Assembly: GCF_001431665.1 (NCBI RefSeq)
Contig: NZ_LLXV01000036.1
Coordinates: 1 to 37,894, forward strand
DNA: 37,894 nt
From: Stenotrophomonas beteli
Lineage (GTDB): Bacteria > Pseudomonadota > Gammaproteobacteria > Xanthomonadales > Xanthomonadaceae
Direction: 5' to 3'
In this document: positions 9,630-20,180 of the stretch, in pieces
How positions within the stretch are numbered: position 1 is the stretch's first letter
Layout of the letters: the number at the start of each line of letters is the position of its first letter
Notes under the pieces: model-generated
What the model was told of the DNA's origin: nothing
The model's input: the letters and a program-made list of their open reading frames with translations, nothing else
Databases searched by the model: none
Made by a program: the position numbers and the translations under genes

Positions 9630-12600
9630 TCATGCCTGGCGCAGTGCCGCGACCCGCTGCGCCAGTTTCTTCGCCGAGATCCCGGTACGCGCACCCAGCT
9701 CCTGGGCGAACAGCGATACCCGCAGTTCTTCCAGGTCCCAGCGCAACGCCTGCCACTGCGGCCGCTCACGCAGTCCCTGCTGTTCGCCGGCGGCCAGCGC
9801 CTCCAGGAACGGATGCAGTTCGAGCATCCTGGCCTGGTCGCGGGGCGGGTCACGCTTGGCGCGCTCGGTGCGCAGGATCATCGCCTTCAGGTAGCGCGGG
9901 TACTGCGCCAAGGCATCGGCCGGGGTGTCACGCAGGAAGCCAGGATGGATCAACCCGGCCAGCTGCGCTTCCATGTCGTCCAGGTTGCCACGCGCCCAGC
10001 CCATCAGCGGTGCTTCCAGCATCGGCTTGAGTTCGGCCACCAGCGCCAGGATGCTCTCGGCCAGCTTCAGCCGCGACATCGCCTCGCCGAACAGGGCCTT
10101 GGCGGCATGCTCGCGACGCTGCTCGAAGGCCGCCGCATCGCGGATGTCCTCCAGCCCCTCGGCCAGCACGGCATTCATCGCCGCATCGACCAGGTCACCG
10201 CGCAGGCGCTCCTGCGATTCAATCGCTGCGTACAACAGGCCGGTCTTGGCGCCGACCGGCAACTGCTTGCGGGCCTGCTTGACCTTCTCGGCCAGGGCGA
10301 TTTCCAGCAGGCGGCGCACACCCCGTGGATGGGCCTCCTGTGCCTGCTGGCGGTCGGCGAAGATGCGCAATGCCACGCTGTCGCCCTCGTCCAGCAGCGC
10401 CGGATAGGCCGGCACGCCTGCTTCGCCAGGCACCTGCAACGGAATCGGCGTGGCCGGGAAGCTGCGCAGCCCATCGGCCGCCATCTCGCGCCCGGCACGT
10501 GCGGCAAAGGCATCGCCGGCGCGGCCGCCGAATTTCGCGCGCAACGCATCCAGGTCGCGCGAGGTCGCCAGCACCTTGCCCTGCTCGTCGCGCAGGCGCA
10601 GGTTCATGTGCAGGTGCGGTTCGATCGACGCCGGCTCGAAGTCAGTGGCCGCTACGGTGGCGCCCGTTGCGCGTGACAGGAAGCGCGCCAGTTCACCGGT
10701 GATGGCATCGGCGCTGGGCTGCGGAAACGCTTCGAAGAAGGCTCGCGCGAAGTCCGGTGCCGGTACGTAGTTGCGGCGCATCGCCTTGGGCAGGCTGCGG
10801 ATCAGGGCCGAGGCCTTGTCGGCCACGAAGCCCGGCGCCAGCCAGCCCAGCTGCACCGGGTCCAGTGCGTTGAGCAGGTGCAGCGGCACGTCCAGGGTCA
10901 CGCCATCGTCGTCCGCGCCCGGCTCGAAACGGTAGTGCAGTGGCAACCGCGCCTGGCCCAGCGCCAGGTACTTCGGGTAGCGTTCCTGCTCGCTGCCCTC
11001 GCCGGGCAGCAGATCGGCCAGGCTCCAGTGCAGGGCCTTGCGCTGTTCCGGTGGCAGTGCCTTCCACCATGTATCCAGGCCTGCGGCCGAATGGATCTGC
11101 GGCGGCACCCGGTCCAGGTACCAGCGCGCCTGCCAGTTGTCATCGGCGACGATGCCGGCCCGGCGCAGCTTGGCCTCCTCCTCGCGGGCGACCTCCAGCA
11201 CCTTCTGGTTGTCGGCCACGAAGCTGGCGCGGGTGTTGATCTCGCCGGTCACCAGCGCCTGGCGCACGAAGATGTCGTGGGCCTCCACCGGCTCGATGCG
11301 GCCGTAGTGCACCGGCTTCTTCGGCGCCAGTACCAGCCCGAACAGGCTGATCTGCTCGGACGCCAGCACCTGGCCCTGCGCGCGCGACCAGTGCGGGTCG
11401 AAGTGCTTGCGCAGCAGCAGGTGCGGCAGCTCGGCGATCACCCAGTCCGGCTCGATCGCGGCCAGGGTCATGCCCCACACCTTCTGCGTATCCAGCAGGT
11501 TGGCCGCCAGCAGCCACGGCGGCGGCCGCTTGGACAGGGCCGAACCCGGGAACGGCAGGAAACGACGCTGGCGCGGCGCCTGGAAATCGCCTTTCTCGGT
11601 GCGGTGGCCGATCTGCGTCGGCAGGCCCGCCACCAGCGCCCGGTGCAGGGTCTGGTAGGCGGCAGCGCGGACGCGCTCACTGAAACCGCCGCCGGCGGGC
11701 GCCTGTTCCTTCTGTGCGCGCACGGCCACCGGCGCCGGCGCCGCTTCGGCCTTGCCTTCGCGGGCCAGGCGCGCGGCGCGGTGCAGCTGGCCACGCGTGG
11801 CTTTCACTGCGGCCGCGTCATCGCGCGCCGCAGCCGGCGCACTGCTGCCGGCCAGCAACGGCGCCATCGAGGCCTCGCTGGCCTCTTCCTTCCAGCTCAG
11901 TTCCTCGCACAGCAGGCGCAGCTGGCGATGCAGCTCGCGCCACTCGCGCATGCGCAGGAAGCCGAGGAAATGACGGCCGCACCAGTCGCGCAGCTTGGAC
12001 TGGGTCAGGTCTTCATGGGCTTGACGGTAGGCATCCCACAGGCGCAGCACGCCAACGAACTCGGAACGACCATCGGCGAACTGCGCATGCGCGCTGTCGG
12101 CCGCACCGCGTGCTTCGGGCGGACGTTCGCGCGGGTCCTGGATGCCCAGGAACGAGGCGATCACCAGCATCGGCCGCAGGCAGCCGGCGGCCTGCGCGGC
12201 GACCAGCATGCGCGCCAGCTTCACGTCCACCGGCAGGCGTGCCATCTGCTTGCCGATGGTGGTCATGCGCCGCTCGGCGTCGATCGCACCCAGTTCGGTC
12301 AGCTGCTGCCAGCCATCGGCCACCGCACGCTCGTCCGGCGCTTCCAGGAACGGAAACTCCTCGATGCGGCCCAGGCCCAGCTGCAGCATGCGCAGGATCA
12401 CCCCGGCCAGGCTGGAGCGGCGGATTTCCGGATCGGTGAACGCCGGCCGCGCCTGGAAATCGGCTTCGGCGTACAGGCGGTAACAGATGCCCTCGGCGAT
12501 ACGACCGCAGCGGCCCTTGCGCTGGTTGGCGCTTGCCTGCGAGATCGGCTCGATGTGCAGGCGGTCCAGCTTGTTGCGCGGGCTGTAGCGCTTGACGCGG

Positions 12601-13712
12601 GCGAAGCCCGGATCGACCACGTAACGGATGCGCGGCACCGTCAGCGAGGTTTCGGCCACGTTGGTGGCCAGCACGATGCGCCGGTTCGGGCCCGGGTTGA
12701 ATACCCGGTCCTGGTCCTGGTTGGACAGGCGCGCGTACAGCGGCAGCACCTCGGTATTGCGGTACCTGCGCCGTTCCAGCGACTGATGCGCATCGCGGAT
12801 CTCGCGCTCGCCGGGCAGGAAGATCAGCACATCACCGCGTGCATCCAGGCGGGTGATCTCGTCGATGGCCGACACGATGGCGTCGTTGACGGTGCGTTCG
12901 CCCTGGTCTTCGCCCTCGCCTTCCAGCGCGCGGTAGCGCACTTCCACCGGGTAGGTACGGCCTTCGACGCTGATCACCGGCGCATTGTCGAAATGCTGGG
13001 CGAAGCGTTCGGTGTCGATGGTGGCCGAGGTGACGATCAGCTTCAGGTCAGGGCGCTTGCGCAGCAGCTGCTTCAGGTAGCCCAGCAGGAAGTCGATGTT
13101 GAGACTGCGCTCGTGCGCCTCGTCGACAATGATCGTGTCGTAGTTCGACAGCCAGCGGTCGCTGGCGATCTCCGCCAGCAGGATGCCGTCGGTCATGAAC
13201 TTGATGCGGCTGTCGTCGCTGACCTTGTCGTTGAAGCGCACCTGGTAACCCACCAGCTGGCCCAGTTCACTCTGCAGTTCCTGTGCGACACGGCTGGCCA
13301 CCGCACGTGCGGCAATCCGTCGCGGCTGCGTGCAACCGATCATGCCGGCCTGGCCACGGCCCGCGGCCAGGCACAGTTTCGGCAGCTGGGTGGTCTTGCC
13401 CGAGCCGGTTTCACCAGCAATCACCACGACCTGGTGGTCGCGGATCAGCCCGATGATGGCGTCGGCTTCACGCGCAATCGGCAGCTGCGGGTCCAGAGTA
13501 ATGGACGGCTGTTGCTGCGCCCGTACCTGCCGGCGCTGCACAGACGCCTGCAAGGCCTGCTCGAAGGTGGCGGCCAGTGCCGCATCCTGTGGCTTGGCCT
13601 GGCAACGCGAGAGCATCCCCAGCAAACGGCCCCGGTCGCGGCTCATGGCGCCGTCGATGGCGGCGCGCTGTTGGCGCAGGCGGGGCGATGGATTTTTATC
13701 GATAGAGTTCAT
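9630..13712 (-). CDS. hrpA: ATP-dependent RNA helicase HrpA
   Basis: DEAH-box 3'-5' RNA helicase of 1360 residues; E. coli HrpA acts on mRNA and in rescue of stalled ribosomes. Walker A is GETGSGKT (about 100-107) and the DEAH box is at about 197-200 (VDEAHERSLN). Next come a helicase C-terminal domain with ATNVAETSLTVP, the HA2/OB region, and the long C-terminal DUF3418-type extension that distinguishes HrpA from shorter DEAH helicases. The ATG at 13712 is preferred over the TTG just before it. An alanine-rich linker near 620-690 carries insert-like low-complexity sequence. The gene is divergent from dps, with 86 bp between the starts. Confidence 0.95.
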   Translation of the reverse strand: MNSIDKNPSPRLRQQRAAIDGAMSRDRGRLLGMLSRCQAKPQDAALAATFEQALQASVQRRQVRAQQQPSITLDPQLPIAREADAIIGLIRDHQVVVIAGETGSGKTTQLPKLCLAAGRGQAGMIGCTQPRRIAARAVASRVAQELQSELGQLVGYQVRFNDKVSDDSRIKFMTDGILLAEIASDRWLSNYDTIIVDEAHERSLNIDFLLGYLKQLLRKRPDLKLIVTSATIDTERFAQHFDNAPVISVEGRTYPVEVRYRALEGEGEDQGERTVNDAIVSAIDEITRLDARGDVLIFLPGEREIRDAHQSLERRRYRNTEVLPLYARLSNQDQDRVFNPGPNRRIVLATNVAETSLTVPRIRYVVDPGFARVKRYSPRNKLDRLHIEPISQASANQRKGRCGRIAEGICYRLYAEADFQARPAFTDPEIRRSSLAGVILRMLQLGLGRIEEFPFLEAPDERAVADGWQQLTELGAIDAERRMTTIGKQMARLPVDVKLARMLVAAQAAGCLRPMLVIASFLGIQDPRERPPEARGAADSAHAQFADGRSEFVGVLRLWDAYRQAHEDLTQSKLRDWCGRHFLGFLRMREWRELHRQLRLLCEELSWKEEASEASMAPLLAGSSAPAAARDDAAAVKATRGQLHRAARLAREGKAEAAPAPVAVRAQKEQAPAGGGFSERVRAAAYQTLHRALVAGLPTQIGHRTEKGDFQAPRQRRFLPFPGSALSKRPPPWLLAANLLDTQKVWGMTLAAIEPDWVIAELPHLLLRKHFDPHWSRAQGQVLASEQISLFGLVLAPKKPVHYGRIEPVEAHDIFVRQALVTGEINTRASFVADNQKVLEVAREEEAKLRRAGIVADDNWQARWYLDRVPPQIHSAAGLDTWWKALPPEQRKALHWSLADLLPGEGSEQERYPKYLALGQARLPLHYRFEPGADDDGVTLDVPLHLLNALDPVQLGWLAPGFVADKASALIRSLPKAMRRNYVPAPDFARAFFEAFPQPSADAITGELARFLSRATGATVAATDFEPASIEPHLHMNLRLRDEQGKVLATSRDLDALRAKFGGRAGDAFAARAGREMAADGLRSFPATPIPLQVPGEAGVPAYPALLDEGDSVALRIFADRQQAQEAHPRGVRRLLEIALAEKVKQARKQLPVGAKTGLLYAAIESQERLRGDLVDAAMNAVLAEGLEDIRDAAAFEQRREHAAKALFGEAMSRLKLAESILALVAELKPMLEAPLMGWARGNLDDMEAQLAGLIHPGFLRDTPADALAQYPRYLKAMILRTERAKRDPPRDQARMLELHPFLEALAAGEQQGLRERPQWQALRWDLEELRVSLFAQELGARTGISAKKLAQRVAALRQA

Positions 13713-13798
13713 CAATCGGTTCGTTCAAAACTTTGAAAGCGACCAGTCATCACGACCGGTTTATTGTGAAGGCCAACGATTCCACAAGGAGGAACCCC

Positions 13799-14347
13799 AT
13801 GGCGAAGACCAAGAGCACGACCAAGGCCAAGACCGGCAAGCAGAAGCTTGCAGCGGCGGCACCGTCGGCGCCGAACATCGATATCGGGATCACCCAGGGC
13901 GACCGCAAGAAGATCGCCGACGGTCTGTCGCGTTTCCAGGCTGACGCGTTCACGCTCTACCTGAAGACGCACAACTTCCACTGGAACGTGACCGGGTCGA
14001 TGTTCAACTCGCTGCACACCATGTTCGAGACGCAGTACACCGAGCAGTGGGCGGCACTGGACGACGTGGCCGAGCGCATCCGCGCGCTGGGCTTCAATGC
14101 CCCGGGCTCCTACCGGGAATTTGCTGCGCTGACCTCGATCGCCGAGGAACCGGGCCTGACCGACAGTGCGGACTGGCGTGAAATGGTACGCCAGTTGGTG
14201 GTCGCCAACGAAGCAGTCTGCCGTACGGCACGTGAAGTGCTGGAGGTGGCGGCCAAGGGCGACGACGCCCCGACCGAGGATCTGATGACCCAGCGCCTGC
14301 AGACCCACGAGAAGTACGCGTGGATGCTGCGCTCCCTGCTGCAGTAA
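13799..14347 (+). CDS. dps: Dps-family ferritin-like DNA-binding/iron-storage protein
   Basis: Protein of 182 residues predicted to form a dodecamer that oxidises and stores iron and may coat DNA under stress. The ferritin-like core carries the family signature HNFHWNVTGSMFNSLH and later D.VAERIRALG, which supply the His, Asp and Glu ferroxidase ligands at subunit interfaces. The N-terminal extension is very rich in lysine and alanine (AKTKSTTKAKTGKQK), as in Dps proteins that bind DNA through a flexible tail. The start at 13799 follows a strong AAGGAGG at 13787-13793. An upstream in-frame ATG at 13733 lies before that site and is rejected. Oxidative-stress control is likely for the family, but no clear OxyR site was seen. 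Confidence 0.92.
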   Translation: MAKTKSTTKAKTGKQKLAAAAPSAPNIDIGITQGDRKKIADGLSRFQADAFTLYLKTHNFHWNVTGSMFNSLHTMFETQYTEQWAALDDVAERIRALGFNAPGSYREFAALTSIAEEPGLTDSADWREMVRQLVVANEAVCRTAREVLEVAAKGDDAPTEDLMTQRLQTHEKYAWMLRSLLQ

Positions 14348-14363
14348 GGGTTGAGGGGGCTTC

Positions 14364-14547
14364 GGCAGGGCTGCGCCCTGCACCCGCAGAGGCAACTGCC
14401 ACGGCAACGGCAACAGCCGGAGCAAAAGCGGGTTTCCTGTGGGTTGGCGGGGTAGGTCCGGTTGCGGGGGACGCCGTGAATACGTCCATGTAGGCTCGGT
14501 CGCGCCATCCATGGCGCTCACGCCCCCGCAACCGGACCCACCCCGCC
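14364..14547. repeat. Long dispersed intergenic repeat, copy 1 (complete)
   Basis: A stretch of about 184 bp that recurs upstream of ruvB (37769 to the window end). It opens with a GCAGGGCTGCGCCCTGC hairpin, continues with a purine-rich CACGGCAACGGCAAC tract, and ends in two 25-nt arms (14446-14470 and 14523-14547) that are inverted repeats matching at 24 of 25 positions. The arms could fold into a long stem around a loop of about 52 nt. Whether it is mobile or regulatory cannot be told from two copies. Confidence 0.75.
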
Positions 14548-14582
14548 TTCGACAGTTTTCCGCGATCTGCCAGCAAAGCCAT

Positions 14583-14626
14583 TGGGGTCAGATCCGTTTT
14601 CCGCAGGAAAACGGGATCTGACCCCA
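14583..14626. terminator. Long hairpin, candidate terminator after dps
   Basis: The left arm (14584-14602, starting GGGGTCAGATCC) and right arm (14606-14625, ending GATCTGACCCC) pair over their whole length with a single bulged base and a 3-nt loop. The right arm is followed by ATTTTG, so it could stop transcription from dps. The near-perfect symmetry is also typical of a dispersed palindromic element. Type by inference only. Confidence 0.55.
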
Positions 14627-14653
14627 TTTTGTTTGTCGATATCTGACAGATTT

Positions 14654-14675
14654 CATCCACGCATGGTGGATCTAC
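14654..14675 (-). repeat. GTAG-type REP palindrome
   Basis: On the minus strand it begins GTAGATCCACC and closes with GTGGATG, a short imperfect palindrome. It belongs to the same subtype as the element at 24552-24575. It resembles the SMAG-type REP sequences of S. maltophilia. Confidence 0.65.
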
Positions 14676-14862
14676 CCGCCACCGGGCCAGGTCTGGGGGA
14701 GAGCCCCCTGAGTCAGGGGGCGGACGCGAAGCGGCGGGGGTCTGGGAGCTGGTAAGTGGGGCCCCGCGTTTCGCGCAGCGAAGCGTGGGAGCGGCAGCGC
14801 GCATGCGATGGCGCGTTCCCAGGGCGCAGCCCTGCCGACGCCCGCCGGGGTAAACTAACCGG

Positions 14863-16668
<1,806 letters not shown>

Positions 16669-16731
16669 CGGTATCGCGTTGCCGCGCTGCGCGGCCGTCG
16701 CGCGGGGTGCCCACTGCGCCCGGGCGCCCCT

Positions 16732-16796
16732 GTAGAGCCGAGCCCACGCTCGGCGGCCCCTGCGCGAACAGCAGCCGAGCGCGGGCTCGGCCCTGC
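16732..16796 (+). repeat. REP dimer upstream of the copper operon
   Basis: The first unit (16732-16754) starts GTAGAGCCGAGCCC and is palindromic. The second (about 16771-16796) is in inverted orientation and reads GCAG instead of GTAG on the minus strand. Together they form a head-to-head dimer between recQ and copL and may act as the recQ terminator. No T tract follows. Confidence 0.65.
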
Positions 16797-16872
16797 ATTG
16801 GTGCAGGTCCAATCTTGAACACGCCATTCAGCAACAAGTGCATCCGCGCCCGCTTGCGGCTAAATTGACGCC

Positions 16873-17256
16873 ATGTCCCTCGCCTCGACCCTGCTGCGTG
16901 TCGTGCTCATGCTCAGCCTGTTGCTCAACGGGCTGAACGCGGCCATGGCCAGTGGCCACGAGGACAGGGGGCGGGTGGCGCACGCCGTTGCCGCCACTGT
17001 TGATGGCGGCACCCCCGACTGCCACCACCACGCCGGCATGCAGGCCGATCCGGCCCCGCAGGCCCAGGCCCCGGCCCACGACGCCCACTGCCAGATCAAG
17101 GACTGCGTGCGCAGCTGTGCCCAGCACCCGTTGCTGGTCGTGCAGCCGTTGCCGTACCTGGCGGGCCCCGGCCTGTCGCTGGCCCCGCAGCCGATGCCGG
17201 CCAATGGCCGCCCGGCGCCGCCACTGCCGCCGATCTCGCGCCCTCCCATCGGTTGA
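16873..17256 (+). CDS. copL: CopL-family copper-responsive regulatory protein
   Basis: Small exported protein of 127 residues at the head of the copper operon. In Xanthomonas, CopL is needed for copper-dependent induction of copAB, although it is not a classical DNA-binding regulator. The N-terminus is a hydrophobic signal (about 1-26). The mature part carries metal-binding clusters: CHHH near 50, then HCQIKDC and a further Cys and His. The C-terminus is rich in proline. The next gene, copA, starts 75 bp downstream on the same strand. Assignment rests on position, size and the His/Cys pattern; sequence conservation in this family is modest. A secreted metal-binding protein without regulatory role is the alternative. 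Confidence 0.82.
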   Translation: MSLASTLLRVVLMLSLLLNGLNAAMASGHEDRGRVAHAVAATVDGGTPDCHHHAGMQADPAPQAQAPAHDAHCQIKDCVRSCAQHPLLVVQPLPYLAGPGLSLAPQPMPANGRPAPPLPPISRPPIG

Positions 17257-17331
17257 TTCCCCACGCAGCGTGCGCACTGCGCACCGGAGCCGGCGGCCTG
17301 CCGGCGTCTTTCCGTGTCTGGAGTCATCCTC

Positions 17332-19143
17332 ATGAATACCCGTAATCCCCCCGGCCCGGGCGCCCTGCCCATGCCGTCGCGCCGCCTGTTCGTACAGGGG
17401 CTGGCCGCCGGTGGCGTGGTCGCCGGCATTGCTGCCGTCGGCGTGCCGCAGCGCGCGCTTGCCGCGGCCACTGCCACCCCACGCCTGGCCGGCGCCCCGG
17501 CCGTGCTCAGCGATACCCGCATCGAACTGGCCATCGGCGAATCGCTGGCCAATTTCACCGGCCGTACCCGACCGGCGATCACCGTCAACGGCTCGCTGCC
17601 GGCACCGATCCTGCGCTGGCGCGAAGGCCAGACGGTGGATCTGTTCGTGCGCAACACCCTGGACCGCCACCCGACCTCGATCCACTGGCACGGCATCCTG
17701 CTGCCGGCCAACATGGACGGCGTGCCCGGCCTGAGCTTCAACGGCATCGGCCCCGGCGAGACCTACCACTACCACTTCGACCTCAAGCAGTCGGGCACCT
17801 ACTGGTACCACAGCCACTCGATGTTCCAGGAGCAGGCCGGCCTGTACGGCGCGCTGATCATCGACCCGGCCGAACCGGCGCCCTATCACCACGACCGCGA
17901 GCACGTGATCATGCTCTCGGACTGGACCGACCTGGATCCGGGCGCACTGTTCCGGCGCATGAAGAAGCTCGCCGAGCACGACAACTACTACAAGCGCACG
18001 CTGCCGGATTTCCTGCGTGACGTGAAGCGCGATGGCTGGTCGGCCGCGCTGTCCGACCGCGGCATGTGGGGGCGGATGCGGATGACGCCCACCGACATCT
18101 CCGACATCAACGCGCACACCTACACCTACCTGATGAACGGCACCGCGCCGGCCGGCAACTGGACCGGGCTGTTCCGCAGCGGCGAGAAGGTGCTGCTGCG
18201 CTTCATCAACGGCGCCTCGATGACCTACTTCGACGTGCGTATTCCCGGCCTGAAAATGACCGTGGTCGCCGCCGACGGCCAGTACATCCATCCGGTCAGC
18301 ATCGACGAGTTCCGCATCGCTCCGGCCGAGACCTACGACGTGCTGGTCGAGCCCAGCGGCCAGGACGCGTTCACCATCTTCTGCCAGGACATGGGCCGCA
18401 CCGGCTTCGCCGCCGGCACCCTGGCGGTGCGCCACGGGCTGCAGGCCCCGATACCCGCGCGTGACCCACGCCCGTTGCTGACGATGAGCGACATGGGCCA
18501 TGACATGGGCGCGGGTGGCCATGCTGGCCACGACATGGCCGCGATGAAGGGCATGGAAGGCGGCTGCGGCGCCAGCATGGGCCACGGTGCGCACGGCGGT
18601 GGCGATGCTGCCGGCAAGGCACCGAGGCACCCGGCCAGCGAGCGCAACAACCCGCTGGTGGACATGCAGAGCTCGGCTACCGGACCGAAGCTGGACGACC
18701 CCGGCATCGGCCTGCGCGACAATGGCCGCCAGGTGCTGACCTACGGCGCGATGCGCAGCCTGTTCGAAGACCCGGATGGACGTGAACCGGGCCGCGAGAT
18801 CGAACTGCACCTGACCGGGCACATGGAGAAATTCTCCTGGTCGTTCGATGGTATTCCGTTTGCCAGCGCCGAGCCGCTGCGGCTGAATTACGGCGAGCGC
18901 ATGCGCATCGTGCTGGTCAACGACACCATGATGCAGCACCCGATCCACCTGCACGGCGTGTGGAGCGATCTGGAGAACGCGCAGGAGGAATTCCAGGTGC
19001 GCAAGCACACCATCGACATGCCGCCGGGCACCCGCCGCAGCTACCGCGTGCGCGCCGATGCGCTTGGCCGTTGGGCCTACCACTGCCATCTGCTGTATCA
19101 CATGGAAGCGGGCATGATGCGCGAAGTGAGGATCGAAGAATGA
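17332..19143 (+). CDS. copA: Multicopper oxidase, copper resistance protein CopA
   Basis: Periplasmic multicopper oxidase of 603 residues that binds copper and is thought to oxidise Cu(I). The N-terminus carries a twin-arginine signal (SRRLFVQG, Arg 17-18, then a hydrophobic run), so it is exported folded. Copper ligands are seen in HWHG (118-121), WYHSH (158-162), HPIHLHG (536-542) and HCHLLYHMEAGM (584-595). A His/Met/Gly-rich insert at about residues 382-425 (MSDMGHDMGAGGHAGHDM and on) is the usual CopA copper-binding segment. The ATG at 17332 is preferred over an in-frame GTG at 17314 because GGAG lies at 17320-17323. It overlaps copB by 4 bp. Confidence 0.96.
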   Translation: MNTRNPPGPGALPMPSRRLFVQGLAAGGVVAGIAAVGVPQRALAAATATPRLAGAPAVLSDTRIELAIGESLANFTGRTRPAITVNGSLPAPILRWREGQTVDLFVRNTLDRHPTSIHWHGILLPANMDGVPGLSFNGIGPGETYHYHFDLKQSGTYWYHSHSMFQEQAGLYGALIIDPAEPAPYHHDREHVIMLSDWTDLDPGALFRRMKKLAEHDNYYKRTLPDFLRDVKRDGWSAALSDRGMWGRMRMTPTDISDINAHTYTYLMNGTAPAGNWTGLFRSGEKVLLRFINGASMTYFDVRIPGLKMTVVAADGQYIHPVSIDEFRIAPAETYDVLVEPSGQDAFTIFCQDMGRTGFAAGTLAVRHGLQAPIPARDPRPLLTMSDMGHDMGAGGHAGHDMAAMKGMEGGCGASMGHGAHGGGDAAGKAPRHPASERNNPLVDMQSSATGPKLDDPGIGLRDNGRQVLTYGAMRSLFEDPDGREPGREIELHLTGHMEKFSWSFDGIPFASAEPLRLNYGERMRIVLVNDTMMQHPIHLHGVWSDLENAQEEFQVRKHTIDMPPGTRRSYRVRADALGRWAYHCHLLYHMEAGMMREVRIEE

Positions 19144-20099
19144 GCCGCTCACTGCTTTCCCCCAGCCTGCTGGCGCTGGGCCTGGCTGCTGCACTGCCGG
19201 TGTTCGCACAATCGCATGCCGGGCATGACATGGGCGCGATGGCGCCACCGGCGAAGACCGCGACGCCGGCGACGTCCGCGACCGAACCGGTCGATCATTC
19301 GAAGATGGACCACTCGACGATGGACCATTCGACGATGGACCATTCAACAATGGACCACGCAGCGATGGGGCACGGCGCGCCCGCACCAACCGAACCGCGC
19401 GAACCCATCCCGGTGCCCACCGATGCCGACCGCGCCGCAGCCTTCCCGCCGATTGCCCATGGCGCGATGGAGCATGCGCCGGAGATCAACAGCCTGCTGC
19501 TGATCGACCGCCTCGAACACTGGGACGGCAAGGACAGCAACGGACAGGCCTGGGAGGCCACCGGCTGGGTCGGTGGCAACATCAACCGCCTGTGGCTGCG
19601 CACCGATGGCGAACGCAGCAAGGGCCGCACCGAGTCATCGGCCGTTGAAGCCCTGTATGGCCGCAGTGTGTCGCCGTGGTGGGACGTGCTGGTGGGCGTG
19701 CGCCAGGACTTCCGGCCGGCCGACTCGCGCACCTGGGCGGCGCTCGGCATCCAGGGCCTGGCGCCGTACAAGTTCGAAAGCTCGGCGACGCTGTACCTGG
19801 GTTCCGGTGGCCAGGTACTGGCCAAGGCCGAAATCGAGTACGACGTGCTGCTGACCAATCGCCTGATCCTGCAGCCGTTGCTGGAAGCCACCGTGGCGGC
19901 CAAGGATGAACCGGAGTCCGGCATCGGCCGCGGCCTGAACAAGGTGGAAGCCGGGCTGCGCCTGCGTTATGAGTTCAGCCGCCGCTTCGCGCCGTACATC
20001 GGCATCAGCCACGAACGCACGTTTGGCGACACCGCCGATTATGCCGGGGACCACGCGCGCGACACGCGCTGGGTGGCCGGCGTGCGCATGTGGTTCTGA
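19140..20099 (+). CDS. copB: Copper resistance protein CopB (outer membrane)
   Basis: Outer-membrane protein of 319 residues, partner of CopA in copper sequestration or efflux. A Sec signal peptide (about 1-22) is followed by a Met/His-rich segment with MDHST repeats (about 55-80), a likely copper-binding tail. The rest, from about residue 110, is a beta-barrel-like domain with alternating aromatic residues and a terminal WVAGVRMWF; the final Phe is typical of outer-membrane barrels. The start overlaps the copA stop as ATGA, showing translational coupling. The repeat is a 15-bp DNA tandem, so its length may vary between strains. Downstream lies a perfect hairpin at 20117-20150. Confidence 0.94.
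   Translation: MSRSLLSPSLLALGLAAALPVFAQSHAGHDMGAMAPPAKTATPATSATEPVDHSKMDHSTMDHSTMDHSTMDHAAMGHGAPAPTEPREPIPVPTDADRAAAFPPIAHGAMEHAPEINSLLLIDRLEHWDGKDSNGQAWEATGWVGGNINRLWLRTDGERSKGRTESSAVEALYGRSVSPWWDVLVGVRQDFRPADSRTWAALGIQGLAPYKFESSATLYLGSGGQVLAKAEIEYDVLLTNRLILQPLLEATVAAKDEPESGIGRGLNKVEAGLRLRYEFSRRFAPYIGISHERTFGDTADYAGDHARDTRWVAGVRMWF
19305..19364 (+). repeat. 15-bp tandem repeat within copB
   Basis: Four in-frame copies of a 15-bp unit (ATGGACCAYTCGACG type, last copy diverged) encode MDHST, MDHST, MDHST, MDHAA. Each adds one Met and one His to the metal-binding tail. Confidence 0.9.
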
Positions 20100-20116
20100 G
20101 CAGCGTCAGGTGAGCA

Positions 20117-20150
20117 GTAGCCGGCCCCGGCAGCCGCCGGGGCCGGCTAC
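20117..20150. terminator. Perfect GTAG-ended hairpin after copB
   Basis: Arms GTAGCCGGCCCCGGC (20117-20131) and GCCGGGGCCGGCTAC (20136-20150) are perfectly complementary over 15 bp around the loop AGCC. It lies 17 bp after the copB stop and likely ends or stabilises the copLAB mRNA. There is no T tract, so it may instead be a REP element with GTAG at both ends. Confidence 0.6.
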
Positions 20151-20180
20151 ACTGCGCCACGTTCCAATGCAGGTTCCACC

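Larger units (their letters stand above)
14348..14862. other. Repeat-rich 515-bp gap between dps and recQ
   Basis: No convincing gene was seen. In order it holds a long dispersed repeat (about 14364-14547), a long hairpin (14583-14626), a GTAG-type palindrome on the minus strand (14654-14675), and a perfect 8-bp inverted repeat around one base (14704-14720). A GC-rich stretch with short inverted motifs then runs up to recQ. The open frames crossing it are low-complexity readings of the repeats. Confidence 0.7.

Noticed and set aside
9618..9642. GTAG-type REP across the hrpA stop codon
   Set aside because: Begins GTAGCGCC and ends GGCGC, but the arms are poorly matched and no second copy was found; likely chance.
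10878..13736. 952-codon open frame on the plus strand
   Set aside because: Antisense shadow of hrpA with the same His/Gln/Arg-rich character; hrpA motifs on the minus strand are unambiguous.
14364..14521. Shared minus-strand peptide (LLLRLLPLPW type) in both long repeats as a small gene
   Set aside because: The two readings share it only because the DNA repeat is shared; both are read as upstream extensions of other frames, and no start site is supported.
16828..19389. 853-codon open frame on the minus strand
   Set aside because: Antisense to copL, copA and copB, whose ligand motifs are clear.
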